Assembly (NCBI GenBank): GCA_022828105.1
Contig: JAJEJC010000005.1
Span: 124,001-188,000 of the forward strand
Length of the DNA: 64,000 nucleotides
Direction: 5' to 3'
From: Dehalococcoidia bacterium
GTDB taxonomy: Bacteria; Chloroflexota; Dehalococcoidia; Bin125
The notes below the pieces were generated by a model that was not told where the DNA came from, made no database searches, and saw nothing but the letters and a program-made list of their open reading frames with translations. Positions 25,809 through 34,100 of this stretch are shown one piece after another (position 1 is the stretch's first letter; each line of letters opens with the position of its first letter). The position numbers and the translations under genes are program-made.

Positions 25809-27101
25809 GTGAAGTTTGAGTTCTTCCACCTGATGCCTTATCGGGACCTGCCGGCGGACTTCGCCGAGACCAACAATTCGGTCTGGGTCGATGTCGATTC
25901 GAAACTGTTCGACCCGGCCAAGGCGCACCAGATGTACAACGACGGCCTGGACGAGCTCGAGGCCGCCGCCGCCGCCGGCTACGACGGCATCTGCATCAAC
26001 GAGCACCACCAGAACGCCTACGGCCTGATGCCGTCGCCCAACCTGATGGCCGCCAACCTCTGCCGGCGGACCAAGGACGTCGCCATCGTCGTGCTCGGCA
26101 ACTCGATTGCCCTCTACAACCCGCCGACCCGCGTCGCCGAAGAGTTCGCCATGCTCGACTGCATCTCCGGCGGCCGCCTCGTGGCCGGATTCCCCGTCGG
26201 CACGCCGATGGACGACTGCTTCTGCTACGGCGCAAACCCCTCGCACCTGCGCGACAAGTACTACGAGGCCGCCGACGTCATCACCCAGGCCTGGACTCGG
26301 CCCGAGGTCTTCTCCTACAACGGCCGCTACAACCAGCTCCGCTACATCAACATCTGGCCGCGACCGATCCAGCAGCCGCACCCGCCGGTCTGGATCCCCG
26401 GCGGCGGCTCGATCGAGACCTGGGAATGGTGCGCCGACCACAACTACGTCTACTGCTACCTCTCCTACGGCGGCTACAAGGCCGGGCAGAAGAACGTCGA
26501 CGGATTCTGGCGCACGATGCAGCAGCGCGAGAAGCCGCTCAACCCCTACCACGCCGGCTTCCTCCAGCTCGTCGCCGTCGGCGAAACCGAGCAGGAAGTC
26601 GCGGACAAGTTCGGGCCGCACGCGGAGTACTTCTACAACAAGATGCTGCACATCGACCCGCGCTACGCCGACCCGCCCGGCTACCGCACCGTCCGCACCA
26701 TCGAACAGGGCTTCACCCGCAGCCAGGGCCTCAAGCCGGTCTTCGAAGAGTCCAAGAAGTTCGAGGGTGAGAAGACCGCCGAGAAGATGGTCGAATCCAA
26801 GGCCAACTCGGAGATCACCTGGGCCGACCTGATCCGCGAAGGCAACATCGTCGCCGGCACGCCCAGCCAGGTCACCGAGCAGCTCGAGGAAGTGATCCGC
26901 ACGCTCCACGTCGGTCACCTGATGATCCTCAACCAGTTCGGCTCGATTCCCAAGGAACTGGCCATCCCCAACATCGAGATGACCGCCCAGCAGGTGCTGC
27001 CCAACCTCAAGCACATCTGGGACGACGAAGGCTGGGAAGACCACTGGTGGCCGCAGGGCATGGAGAACGGCCAGGCCGAGCCGGCCGCGCTCTCCTTCTA
27101 A
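25809..27101 (+). CDS. LLM-class (luciferase-like) flavin-dependent oxidoreductase
   Basis: 430 residues, luciferase-like TIM barrel that binds reduced FMN or F420. Visible barrel strands include the start MKFEFFHLMPYRDL, GYDGICINEHHQNAYGLM, VLGNSIALYNPPTRVAEEFA, LDCISGGRLVAGFPVGTP and WPRPIQQPHPPVWIPGGG, in the order of the bacterial luciferase alpha-like monooxygenases. Oxygenases of this type attack alkanesulfonates, nitrilotriacetate or other organics; substrate unknown. GTG at 25809 is taken as start because GGAG lies six bases before it. It may share an electron donor such as the flavin reductase at 33301. Confidence 0.9.
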   Translation: MKFEFFHLMPYRDLPADFAETNNSVWVDVDSKLFDPAKAHQMYNDGLDELEAAAAAGYDGICINEHHQNAYGLMPSPNLMAANLCRRTKDVAIVVLGNSIALYNPPTRVAEEFAMLDCISGGRLVAGFPVGTPMDDCFCYGANPSHLRDKYYEAADVITQAWTRPEVFSYNGRYNQLRYINIWPRPIQQPHPPVWIPGGGSIETWEWCADHNYVYCYLSYGGYKAGQKNVDGFWRTMQQREKPLNPYHAGFLQLVAVGETEQEVADKFGPHAEYFYNKMLHIDPRYADPPGYRTVRTIEQGFTRSQGLKPVFEESKKFEGEKTAEKMVESKANSEITWADLIREGNIVAGTPSQVTEQLEEVIRTLHVGHLMILNQFGSIPKELAIPNIEMTAQQVLPNLKHIWDDEGWEDHWWPQGMENGQAEPAALSF

Positions 27102-27119
27102 TCGCCGCTCCTCCGTGCT

Positions 27120-27166
27120 CCCCTCCTCGCGGGGGGTAATGCCGGAGGCAGAAGCAACAACCCCAC
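27120..27166 (+). repeat. Dispersed palindromic repeat, degenerate copy 4
   Basis: Shortened copy with CCCCTCCTCGC, GGGGGG, TAATGCCGGAGGCAGAAG and a closing CCCC. The middle hairpin is reduced, but the TGCC-GGA-GGCA part remains. It lies just after the LLM gene and next to the strong hairpin at 27168. Confidence 0.65.
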
Positions 27167-27167
27167 A

Positions 27168-27199
27168 CCGAAGGGCGGCGCGCATGCGCCGCCCTTCGG
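27168..27199. terminator. Perfect 14-base-pair hairpin between genes
   Basis: CCGAAGGGCGGCGC, loop GCAT, GCGCCGCCCTTCGG: a perfect stem after the LLM gene and 16 bases before the next gene. No T-run follows, so it may be an intrinsic terminator of a GC-rich kind, an mRNA stability element or a leader structure. Confidence 0.5.
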
Positions 27200-27214
27200 C
27201 GTATCATTGGCGCC

Positions 27215-28285
27215 ATGATTCGGACAATCCTGGCCCTCGCTCTCGGCGTCAGCGCAGTACTCGCTGTGCTCGCAGTGCTCACGCTGGCGCCGTTCAGCGG
27301 CGGCTCGTCTGCCACGTCTGCCGCCGCGCAGGACGCAACGTCTGTCCAGGTTCGCGCCAGGCTGGTTGCCAGCGGTTCGATCGAGTTCGGCCTGCGCGCA
27401 GGCGGACAGGACCTGACCCCGAGGGCGCGATTCTTCCCGGCGGGCGATCGGGTCACGAGTTGGCTGGTCAGCAGCCCGTTGGACCTGGCCAACGGCGCAG
27501 AGGTGCAGATCATCGCCCGGCGTCGCGCGAGTGGATCCGTTGAATTCGGCGTTCGCACGGTCGAATCGGGGCGGAGGTTCCTGCCCCGAGGTCGATTCTT
27601 CCCCGGCAACGCCACGGTGGGACGTTGGCTGATCAGCACCCCCGTGAGCATTCCCGCGCCCGATCCTCCGGTCGAACCGGAAGAGCAGGCCTCTGGGTCC
27701 CAGCCATCCGCTCCCGAGCAGTCCGACGAGTCAACCGAAAGCGTCGAGCGCATCTCCGGCGGACCTCGCGACGGGCTGATTGTTGAGGGCAACATCGTCG
27801 GCGACCCCGACGCGCCGGTGCTGATCGTCGAATACGGCGATCCGTTTTGACCAGAATGCCGCCGTATCGCGACTCAGGTTGAGCCGCGACTGATTGACGA
27901 GTACGTCCGCACCGGTATCGCCCGGTTCCAGTTCGTCAACATCGCCTACCTCGGCGCAGCGTCCGAGCGCGTCGGATACGCCATGGTCTGCGCCACGCAA
28001 CAAAGCGGCGCAGCCTTCTGGCAGTTCCATGATCGCTTCCTTGTAGACGGCATCCGAGCCACTTCTCGCGCACAGCTGATCGACTACGCAGGCGACATCG
28101 GCCTCGATACCGACAGCTTCACCAAGTGCTACGACGACCCTGCGACCCGCCAGAAGCACAATGACAACGTCAATGCAGCGCGGAGTATTGGCATCTCATA
28201 CGGCCCTCGGATTCATGTCAACGGAGTCAACTCCGGGAGAAGTTTCGAGAGCATTCGGCGACAGGTCGAAGCCGCGACTCGCTGA
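27215..28285 (+). CDS. Secreted DsbA-like thioredoxin-fold protein, probable selenoprotein (in-frame TGA at the active site)
   Basis: 356 residues if TGA at 27848-27850 is read as selenocysteine (residue 212). Without read-through only a 211-residue stub results. Residues 1-30 form a signal peptide or membrane anchor. Two imperfect repeats follow (about 45-92 and 97-146), each with an SGSIEFGLR/SGSVEFGVR-type strand and a RFFP turn, family unknown. After a Pro/Glu/Ser-rich linker the DsbA/Thioredoxin_4 domain begins DPDAPVLIVEYGDPF, then U-P-E-C, then RRIATQVEPRLIDEYV. TGA thus replaces the first Cys of CxxC, while the second Cys remains. Downstream of it the frame continues through the helical insertion (FWQFHDRFLVDGIRATS) to the cis-proline loop YGPRIHVNG. 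The role would be disulfide or selenenylsulfide exchange outside the cytoplasm. Start ATG at 27215. A nonsense mutation or base-call error cannot be excluded. Confidence 0.8.
27851..27888 (+). promoter_or_regulatory. Candidate bacterial SECIS element
   Basis: Just after the in-frame TGA, bases 27868-27888 can form CGCG-A-CTCA, loop GGT, TGAG-C-CGCG: two 4-base-pair stems with an A:C mismatch between them. The apical loop begins GG and lies 26 bases after the TGA. Bacterial SECIS models require a hairpin shortly downstream of UGA with a G among the first two loop bases; this one agrees. The hairpin sits inside the coding sequence, as bacterial SECIS elements do. Confidence 0.55.
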
Positions 28286-28305
28286 TCCGGCGCTACGCTG
28301 ACCGC

Positions 28306-28716
28306 ATGAAGCCGAAGATCAGCATCATCACCCTGGGCGTGAGCGATCTGGCCGAGTCCGTCCGCTTCTACCGCGACGGCCTGGGTCTGCCTGCTCCGAA
28401 CTACAACGACGGCGACAACATTTGCTTCCTCGAACTCGAAGGCACGTGGCTCTCGCTCTACCGCCGCGACAAGTTTCCGGACGAAGCCGACATCGCCTTC
28501 GCCGATCCGGCAGCGGGAACCCCGACCGTCACGCTGGCCCACAACCTGCCTTCGGCCGAAGCCGTCGACGCCGCCATGCAGGAGGCCGTCAACGCCGGCG
28601 CAACCGTGGTCAAGCAGCCCGAAGAGGTCTTCTGGGGCGGCTACAGCGGATACTTCAGCGATCCCGACGGCTACCTCTGGGAACTCGCCTACAACCCCTT
28701 CACGGACCTCACCTGA
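28306..28716 (+). CDS. VOC-family (glyoxalase/bleomycin-resistance/dioxygenase) protein
   Basis: 136 residues with the paired beta-alpha-beta-beta-beta modules of the vicinal oxygen chelate fold: ITLGVSDLAESVRFYRDGLG at the start and FSDPDGYLWELAYNPF at the end, where Glu could be a metal ligand. Small VOC proteins of this type act in methylglyoxal detoxification, resistance or ring cleavage; the substrate is unknown. It begins 20 bases after the selenoprotein candidate stops and ends one base before the next VOC gene. Confidence 0.87.
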   Translation: MKPKISIITLGVSDLAESVRFYRDGLGLPAPNYNDGDNICFLELEGTWLSLYRRDKFPDEADIAFADPAAGTPTVTLAHNLPSAEAVDAAMQEAVNAGATVVKQPEEVFWGGYSGYFSDPDGYLWELAYNPFTDLT

Positions 28717-28717
28717 G

Positions 28718-29089
28718 ATGGCGCGGGTCACGGCGCTGAGCGCCGTCACGCTCGCCACCGCCGACATGGCAGCGGCAACCGGGTTCTACGAGGCGCTCGG
28801 ATTCGTGAAGCTCTACGGCGGACCGCAAGCCGGCTTTACCTCATACCTGGCCGGCGAGAGCTACCTCAATCTGATTGCAGCCGAACCGGCTACGGGATTC
28901 TGGGGCCGCCCGATTTTCTACGTCGACGACGTCGACGCGTTCCACGCCAACGCCGTCGCCGCCGGCCTCACGCCTGAGTTCGAGCCGCGCGACGCCCCCT
29001 GGCGAGAGCGCTACTTCCACATCGTGGATCCCGACGGCCACGAACTCTCGTTCGCGAAGCCGCTAGAGCGCTCCGATTCTAACGGCTGA
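28718..29089 (+). CDS. VOC-family protein
   Basis: 123 residues, a second VOC protein: AVTLATADMAAATGFYEALGF at the start (shown in part) and RYFHIVDPDGHELSFAKPL at the end with His/Glu near metal-ligand positions. Its ATG is one base after the preceding VOC stop, so the pair is probably co-translated. The two share fold but not close sequence. The last 11 bases overlap the convergent SDR gene. Confidence 0.85.
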   Translation: MARVTALSAVTLATADMAAATGFYEALGFVKLYGGPQAGFTSYLAGESYLNLIAAEPATGFWGRPIFYVDDVDAFHANAVAAGLTPEFEPRDAPWRERYFHIVDPDGHELSFAKPLERSDSNG

Positions 29090-29843
29090 GATTGCTGGCC
29101 GCGGTCAGGCCGCCGTCGATGATGAACTCGGATCCCGTGCTGTAGGTCGCGTCGGCGGCGATGAAGAGCATCATCTTGGCGACCTCATCGGCTCGGCCCA
29201 TCCGGCTGATCGGAATCCGCATCGGGCGGTCGCCATGCTCGTCGCGCTTCGCGTCGGGGTTGGCCAGCATCTCCGTGTCGACCGGGCCGGGATGGACCGA
29301 GTTGACGCGGATGTTGTCGCCGCCCAGCTCCACCGCGGCGACCTTGGTCAGTCCGCGCACGCCGAACTTGCTCGACACGTATGCGCCCAGACCGGGGTAG
29401 CCCTGGATACCGGCAGTCGACGAGGTGTTGATGATGCAGCCGCCGCCCGCCTCGCGCATCGCCGGAATCACCGCGCGCATGCCGAGGAACACGCCAACCA
29501 GGTTCACATCGATGACCTGGCGGAAGTGTTCGAGCGTGGCCTGCTCGATCGGTGCCACCGGCAGGATCCCGGCGTTATTGAGCAGAAGGTCCACGCGGCC
29601 GTATTCGGCCACCGTCTTGTCGACGATCTCGCTCCAGTCGCTCTCGCTGGTCACATCGAGATGCGCGTAGAGGGCCTCGCCTCCCGTGTCGACGATGCTG
29701 TTGGCGACGCGCCGGCCGTCCTCGTCGAGGATGTCGCCGAGCACCACCGTTGCCCCCTCGCGGGCGAACAGCCGGGCCTCTTCCTCACCCTGCCCGCGTG
29801 CGCCGCCCGAGATGATGGCGACCTTGCCGTCGAGCTGTCCCAT
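29079..29843 (-). CDS. SDR-family oxidoreductase
   Basis: 254 residues, classical SDR closely related to the next gene. Cofactor motif is present in modified form, AIISGGARGQGEEEARLFA; NNAGILP, catalytic SSTAGIQGYPGLGAYVSSKF with Tyr-x-x-x-Lys, and VHPGPVDTEM. The Gly-Ala-Arg-Gly-Gln-Gly variant of the TGxxxGxG loop occurs in both this and the neighbour, as in 3-alpha-hydroxysteroid or cyclohexanol dehydrogenase-type SDRs. Substrate unknown. Confidence 0.93.
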   Translation of the reverse strand: MGQLDGKVAIISGGARGQGEEEARLFAREGATVVLGDILDEDGRRVANSIVDTGGEALYAHLDVTSESDWSEIVDKTVAEYGRVDLLLNNAGILPVAPIEQATLEHFRQVIDVNLVGVFLGMRAVIPAMREAGGGCIINTSSTAGIQGYPGLGAYVSSKFGVRGLTKVAAVELGGDNIRVNSVHPGPVDTEMLANPDAKRDEHGDRPMRIPISRMGRADEVAKMMLFIAADATYSTGSEFIIDGGLTAASNLSR

Positions 29844-29887
29844 GTGGTTCTCCGTGTCTATTCCGTGAGCTGCGAGTGGCCGCAGGA

Positions 29888-30670
29888 CTATTCAATCAGT
29901 TGTCCGATGTTGCCGCCGATGGTCAGCCCGCCGTCGATCACGAACTCCGCGCCCGTGCTGTACGAGGCGTCGGAAGCGATGAACAGCATCATCTTCGCCA
30001 CCTCGTCGGCGGTGCCGATGCGCGGAATCGGACCGGCAAAGCTGAAATCATCATCCGCGCGCTGCGAACGCTGAGTGAGCTCCGGGTCGCGGATCATTGG
30101 CGTGTCGATCGGGCCGGGATGCACCGAGTTGACGCGGATGTTGTACGGGCCGAACTCTACGGCGGCCGACTTGGTCATGCCGCGCACGGCGAACTTGGAG
30201 GAGACGTAGGCGCTGAGCCCGGCGTAGCCCTCGAGCCCCGCGGTCGAGGACGTGTTGATGATGCAGCCGCCGCCGGCTTCCTTCATCGGCTTCACTGCCG
30301 CGCGCATGCCCAGCCAGACGCCGACCTGGTTGATCCGAATGACCTCCAGATACTCCTGCAACGAGGAGTCTTCGATCATCTTGACCCGCGCGATGCCGGC
30401 GTTGTTGATCAAGATGTCCAGGCGGCCGTACTGCTCGACCGTCCGGTCGATTACCTCGGCCCAGTTGGACTGCTCAGAGACGTCGAGCTTGGCAAACGTC
30501 GCCTGCCCACCGGTGTCGATGATGCTCTCGGCGACGCGCCTGCCTTCCTCCTCAAGGACGTCACCGAGGACGACCGCAGCGCCCTCGCGGGCGAACAGCC
30601 GCGCCTCCGCCTCGCCCTGTCCGCGCGCGCCGCCGGAGATCAGCGCGACCATTCCGTCCAGCTTGCCCAT
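29888..30670 (-). CDS. SDR-family oxidoreductase
   Basis: 260 residues, a tandem relative of the gene at 29079 (shared GGARGQGEAEARLFA, NNAGIAR, SSTAGLEGYAGLSAYVSSKF and VHPGPIDTPM). The catalytic Ser, Tyr and Lys are in place. The start at 30670 is taken because GAGGAGCAGC precedes the ATG and homologues begin MGKLDGMVALISGG. The two genes are 44 bases apart and arose most likely by tandem duplication, then diverged. Confidence 0.94.
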   Translation of the reverse strand: MGKLDGMVALISGGARGQGEAEARLFAREGAAVVLGDVLEEEGRRVAESIIDTGGQATFAKLDVSEQSNWAEVIDRTVEQYGRLDILINNAGIARVKMIEDSSLQEYLEVIRINQVGVWLGMRAAVKPMKEAGGGCIINTSSTAGLEGYAGLSAYVSSKFAVRGMTKSAAVEFGPYNIRVNSVHPGPIDTPMIRDPELTQRSQRADDDFSFAGPIPRIGTADEVAKMMLFIASDASYSTGAEFVIDGGLTIGGNIGQLIE

Positions 30671-30708
30671 AATGCTGCTCCTCGGTCTCTCGTGCTTCAG
30701 AAGGGAGA

Positions 30709-31284
30709 CTACTTGCCGCTCAGGTCGCGGCGGGTGCGCATGGCGAATGGTTCGACACGCCCGCTCTCCAAGTCGAAGCGGTACCGCCACTGCCGCAGCA
30801 GATCGAGGCCGTAGACATGAATCGCCAGCGTCTTGCCCTCGTTGATCTCGACGGCGTGGATGTCCGCCGGCGGCTCAGAGATCACCGTGGTGGAGCCGGT
30901 CGGCACGCGGGTCGGCTCCAGCTCTTCGAGCTCGGCGAACCAGGGCGTCATGCCGTCGTCGACGCGCTGGTAGTTGCGGTTGAACTCGACCCCGGAGATC
31001 ACGCCCTCCATTGCCCAGCCGTTGTGGTTGTGAACCGGCGCGCCCGCATCCGGCTGCCAGACGACGGCCATCACCGTCAGGTTGTCTGCGCGGTGGATCA
31101 CAAACCCCTTGTCCGGGTCCGGATCGTCATTCTCAGGCAGGTCGAGCAGCACGTCGCGGCGCTGAATGATCCGCTCCAGCGGATCGGAGATCTGCGCGAT
31201 CTGGCGCTCAGCCGAGTCGCCCCGGTCGGCAATCCGCTGCGCGTCCTTGACAAAGTCCATCAGTGTGTACGTCGAGGTCGTCAT
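30709..31284 (-). CDS. Cysteine dioxygenase-like cupin protein
   Basis: 191 residues, type I cysteine dioxygenase (CDO_I) fold. APVHNHNGWAMEGVISG provides two His ligands (H-x-H) for non-heme iron, and ADIHAVEIN the third. Cysteine or thiol-acid dioxygenation to the sulfinate is the family reaction, but bacterial members also oxidise 3-mercaptopropionate or other thiols, so the substrate is open. Cytosolic, no signal. It precedes the two SDR genes on the same strand by 38 bases and may share their transcript. Confidence 0.88.
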   Translation of the reverse strand: MTTSTYTLMDFVKDAQRIADRGDSAERQIAQISDPLERIIQRRDVLLDLPENDDPDPDKGFVIHRADNLTVMAVVWQPDAGAPVHNHNGWAMEGVISGVEFNRNYQRVDDGMTPWFAELEELEPTRVPTGSTTVISEPPADIHAVEINEGKTLAIHVYGLDLLRQWRYRFDLESGRVEPFAMRTRRDLSGK

Positions 31285-31401
31285 CGTTCGACCCTTTCAT
31301 CGTGCTGGCGCACTGGAGTCGATTATAGGTCCGCCGTGCCGGCATTCGGGATGGTCGGCTAGCCTGCTCAGACGAGCAAGCGCGACCTGTGGAGAGCGTC
31401 A

Positions 31402-32475
31402 ATGGCGTCGCAACGAGCGGAGTTCGGCCTCTTCTATCAGCTGCCGCAGGCCGACGGTCAAGACGTGCCGCAGCGATACCGCGACACGATCGCCCAGGTC
31501 GTGCATGGCGATCAGATCGGCTGGGACGCCGCCTGGCTCGCCGAAATGCATTTCGTTCGCGAGTTCTCGGTCCTGCCCTCGCCAATGCTGACCATGGCCG
31601 CCATCGCCGCACAAACGGAACGCATCCGCCTTGGCACCGGCGTCGCGCTATTGCCGCTGGTCGATCCGATCCGCACCGCCGAGGATGCCGCGACGCTCGA
31701 TATCATCTCAAACGGCCGGCTCGAGTTCGGCGTCGGACGCGGCAGCATCGGCGAGCACTTCGCCGGCTTCAACGTCAACATCGCCGATCGGGCCAGCCGC
31801 TTCGAAGAGGCGCTGACCGTGATCCGTCAGGCCTGGCTGGACGGTCCGGTCAACTTTGAGGGCGACCACTTCCGCTACCGCAACGTCCCGGTCGTGCCCA
31901 AGCCGATCCAGCGCCCGCGCCCGCCCATCCGCATCGCCGCCAACAGCGACGAGTCATTCGTCCGCGCCTCGACCGACGACTGGCGCGTCTTCGCCAGCCC
32001 GATCACCGCCTTCGCCGAGGACCTCGACCGCCGCTTCGCGATGTACCACCAGGCGAGGCCCGATGCGCCCGCCACGGACGCCGGCATCTTGCTGCCCGTT
32101 CACGTTCACGAGTCCTCGGAGACGGCCAGGGAAGAGGCTCGCGCCAGCCTGCAGAGCTACCTCAAGGTCGTCAGCGACACCGGGATCAGGAGCTGGACCC
32201 GGCGCGGCGGCGACCCCGACGACCTCCCGCCCCTGCTCAACCGAAATCGCAACTCCAGCTACGAGGAAGTACTGGATCAGATGTGCGCGATCGGCAACCC
32301 CGACGAAGTGATCGCCAAGCTCTACGCCGTCGGCGAGCGCTACGGCGTCGGCCACTTCATCACCTGGTGCAACGCCGGCGGGATGATCCCGCACGAGCAA
32401 GTCACGCGCTCGATGAGCCTGTTCATGGAACAGTGCGCGCCCAACATTACGATTCCGCAGGGTCCGGCGAGCTGA
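31402..32475 (+). CDS. LLM-class flavin-dependent oxidoreductase
   Basis: 357 residues, a second luciferase-like TIM-barrel enzyme, shorter than the one at 25809. Seen are FGLFYQLPQADGQDVPQRY, WDAAWLAEMHFVREFSVLPS, TERIRLGTGVALLPLVDPIR, DIISNGRLEFGVGRGSIGEH and RPPIRIAANSDESFVRA, all typical of the family. FMN or F420 dependence cannot be decided. A GGAGAG ribosome site precedes the ATG. Its last 29 bases overlap the convergent methyltransferase gene. Confidence 0.92.
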   Translation: MASQRAEFGLFYQLPQADGQDVPQRYRDTIAQVVHGDQIGWDAAWLAEMHFVREFSVLPSPMLTMAAIAAQTERIRLGTGVALLPLVDPIRTAEDAATLDIISNGRLEFGVGRGSIGEHFAGFNVNIADRASRFEEALTVIRQAWLDGPVNFEGDHFRYRNVPVVPKPIQRPRPPIRIAANSDESFVRASTDDWRVFASPITAFAEDLDRRFAMYHQARPDAPATDAGILLPVHVHESSETAREEARASLQSYLKVVSDTGIRSWTRRGGDPDDLPPLLNRNRNSSYEEVLDQMCAIGNPDEVIAKLYAVGERYGVGHFITWCNAGGMIPHEQVTRSMSLFMEQCAPNITIPQGPAS

Positions 32476-33304
32476 CGATCTCAGCAGCCGGCAGCCGTTG
32501 CCGCATCACGTCGATCGCCTCCTGATTGTCGTCGATCAGCAGATACCTGCGGCCCAGCGTCTGCGCCGCTGCGCCGACCGTGCCGCTGCCCGCGAACGGA
32601 TCCAGGACCAGCTCGCCCTCGTCGCTCGACGCCCGCAGGATGCGCTCGGCCAGCGCGACCGGTTTCTGCGTCGGATACCCGGTGCGCTCTCTCGCGTTGG
32701 TGCCAACAATCGTCTGCCACCAGACATCGGTCGGCAGTTTGCCGCGCTCCGCCTTCTCCTTCCCGACCAGGCCGGGTGCGAGGTAGGGAACACGGTCAAT
32801 CGCGTCGCGGTTGAAGACGTAGCGTTCACGATCCTTGACGTATACGAGAATGTTGTCATGCTTGGCCGGCCAGCGGCGCTTCGGCCTTCCGCCGTAGTCG
32901 TACGCCCAGATGATCTCGTTGAGAAAACAGTCGCGGCCGAAGATGTTGTCCAGCGCCACTTTGACGTAGTGCACCTCGCGCGCATCCAGGTGCAGATACA
33001 AGCTGCCGTCGTGCCGCAGGACCCTCCAGAGTTCCATCAATCGAGGCGCGAGGAAGTCGAGGTACTGCTCGAACGCATCGCGGTACGCATGCTCGGAGAC
33101 CTGCCTGGAGCGATATCTGCGCCCGCCGAAGCCGACTCGTTCTCCTTCTCGGTCCTGCGTTGTTTGCAATCGCTGATACGTCCGCGACCGGCCGGTGTTG
33201 AATGGCGGATCGGTATAGACGAGTTGTACGCTCTCGGTTTGCAACGAACGCAGCACAGCGAGGTTGTCGCCTGCAACGATCCGGCCTGGAGACTCCGAAC
33301 TCAC
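32447..33304 (-). CDS. Orphan site-specific DNA methyltransferase (beta class, N6-adenine/N4-cytosine type)
   Basis: 285 residues. Catalytic motif IV DPPF (residues 32-35) comes before the SAM motif I FAGSGT (237-242), the order of beta-class amino-methyltransferases. The middle holds a conserved patch EIIWAYDYGGRPKRRWPAKH that I associate with a widespread orphan family. No restriction endonuclease gene is adjacent. A role in epigenetic marking or protection is inferred; the recognition site is unknown. It overlaps the flavin reductase by four bases (upstream) and the LLM gene by 29 bases (convergent). Confidence 0.9.
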   Translation of the reverse strand: MSSESPGRIVAGDNLAVLRSLQTESVQLVYTDPPFNTGRSRTYQRLQTTQDREGERVGFGGRRYRSRQVSEHAYRDAFEQYLDFLAPRLMELWRVLRHDGSLYLHLDAREVHYVKVALDNIFGRDCFLNEIIWAYDYGGRPKRRWPAKHDNILVYVKDRERYVFNRDAIDRVPYLAPGLVGKEKAERGKLPTDVWWQTIVGTNARERTGYPTQKPVALAERILRASSDEGELVLDPFAGSGTVGAAAQTLGRRYLLIDDNQEAIDVMRQRLPAAEIVSSPDPAES

Positions 33305-34038
33305 GCTTCCGGCAACTCACGCGGCAGGCTCGAAGTCGTCGGTTCGACTTCGCCTCGCCGTTCCTCTTCCTCGCGGCGTTCCGCCTCTTCCTCACGCTTG
33401 ATCCGCCGCTCGGCCTCAGCCTCTTCCAACTCGCGGCCGATGCCTTCCTCGATCATCTGCTCGACCGGACGCTGCTCCACCGTGGCGTCGAACCCGTCGT
33501 CAAGCACGCTGTAACTGCGCCCGCCCATGTACATCAAGGGCTTAAACTCGTCATCGTCCAGGGACCACATGCCGGTATTGAAGTCAAACCCGTCCGTGTC
33601 GGCCTGGGCGGAGACGACCTTGCCGATGAACAACGTGTGATCGCCCATCGTGTAGAAGTCGTGCAGCGTACATTCGATCCAGCCGATGCAGCCTTCGAGC
33701 AATGGCGAGTCAATCTCCTTACCCTTGAATGTCGGCACCCCCGACGCTTCCAGCTTGTCGCCGATCGTGTTCGAGACCATCCCAAGCCATTGCGTGTGGT
33801 TGAGCAGCACCTTGGAGGGAATGTTGATCGCGAACTCCTCGCCGAACTTGATCATGTCGTGCGTGCGGCGCGAGGGATGCACCGCAATCGCGACCAGCGG
33901 CGGATTGACCGACACGGGCATCGACCAGGCGATCGGCGCCGCGTTGCCTACGCCGCGCCAGTTGGTGCTCACGATCGCCACCGGCGATCCGCCCAACAGC
34001 CGCCGTGCGTCATCTTCAAGCATGCGTTTGCGAACCAT
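33301..34038 (-). CDS. Flavin reductase-like protein with charged coiled-coil tail
   Basis: 245 residues. The first about 165 residues form the flavin-binding split-barrel of flavin reductases: AAPIAWSMPVSVNPPLVAIA, SRRTHDMIKFGEEFAINIPS and GDHTLFIGKVVSAQADTDGF. It supplies reduced flavin for oxygenases or acts as a flavoprotein itself; the LLM genes nearby are plausible acceptors. An extended, strongly charged helix (EELEEAEAERRIKREEEAER and following) forms the tail, not typical of the family. It overlaps the methyltransferase start region by four bases. Confidence 0.88.
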   Translation of the reverse strand: MVRKRMLEDDARRLLGGSPVAIVSTNWRGVGNAAPIAWSMPVSVNPPLVAIAVHPSRRTHDMIKFGEEFAINIPSKVLLNHTQWLGMVSNTIGDKLEASGVPTFKGKEIDSPLLEGCIGWIECTLHDFYTMGDHTLFIGKVVSAQADTDGFDFNTGMWSLDDDEFKPLMYMGGRSYSVLDDGFDATVEQRPVEQMIEEGIGRELEEAEAERRIKREEEAERREEEERRGEVEPTTSSLPRELPEA

Positions 34039-34100
34039 GCCGAAAGTCTATCCCGCAGGTGGAGTACGCTGCGATCCAATGATCCGGATGGAGACGCACG

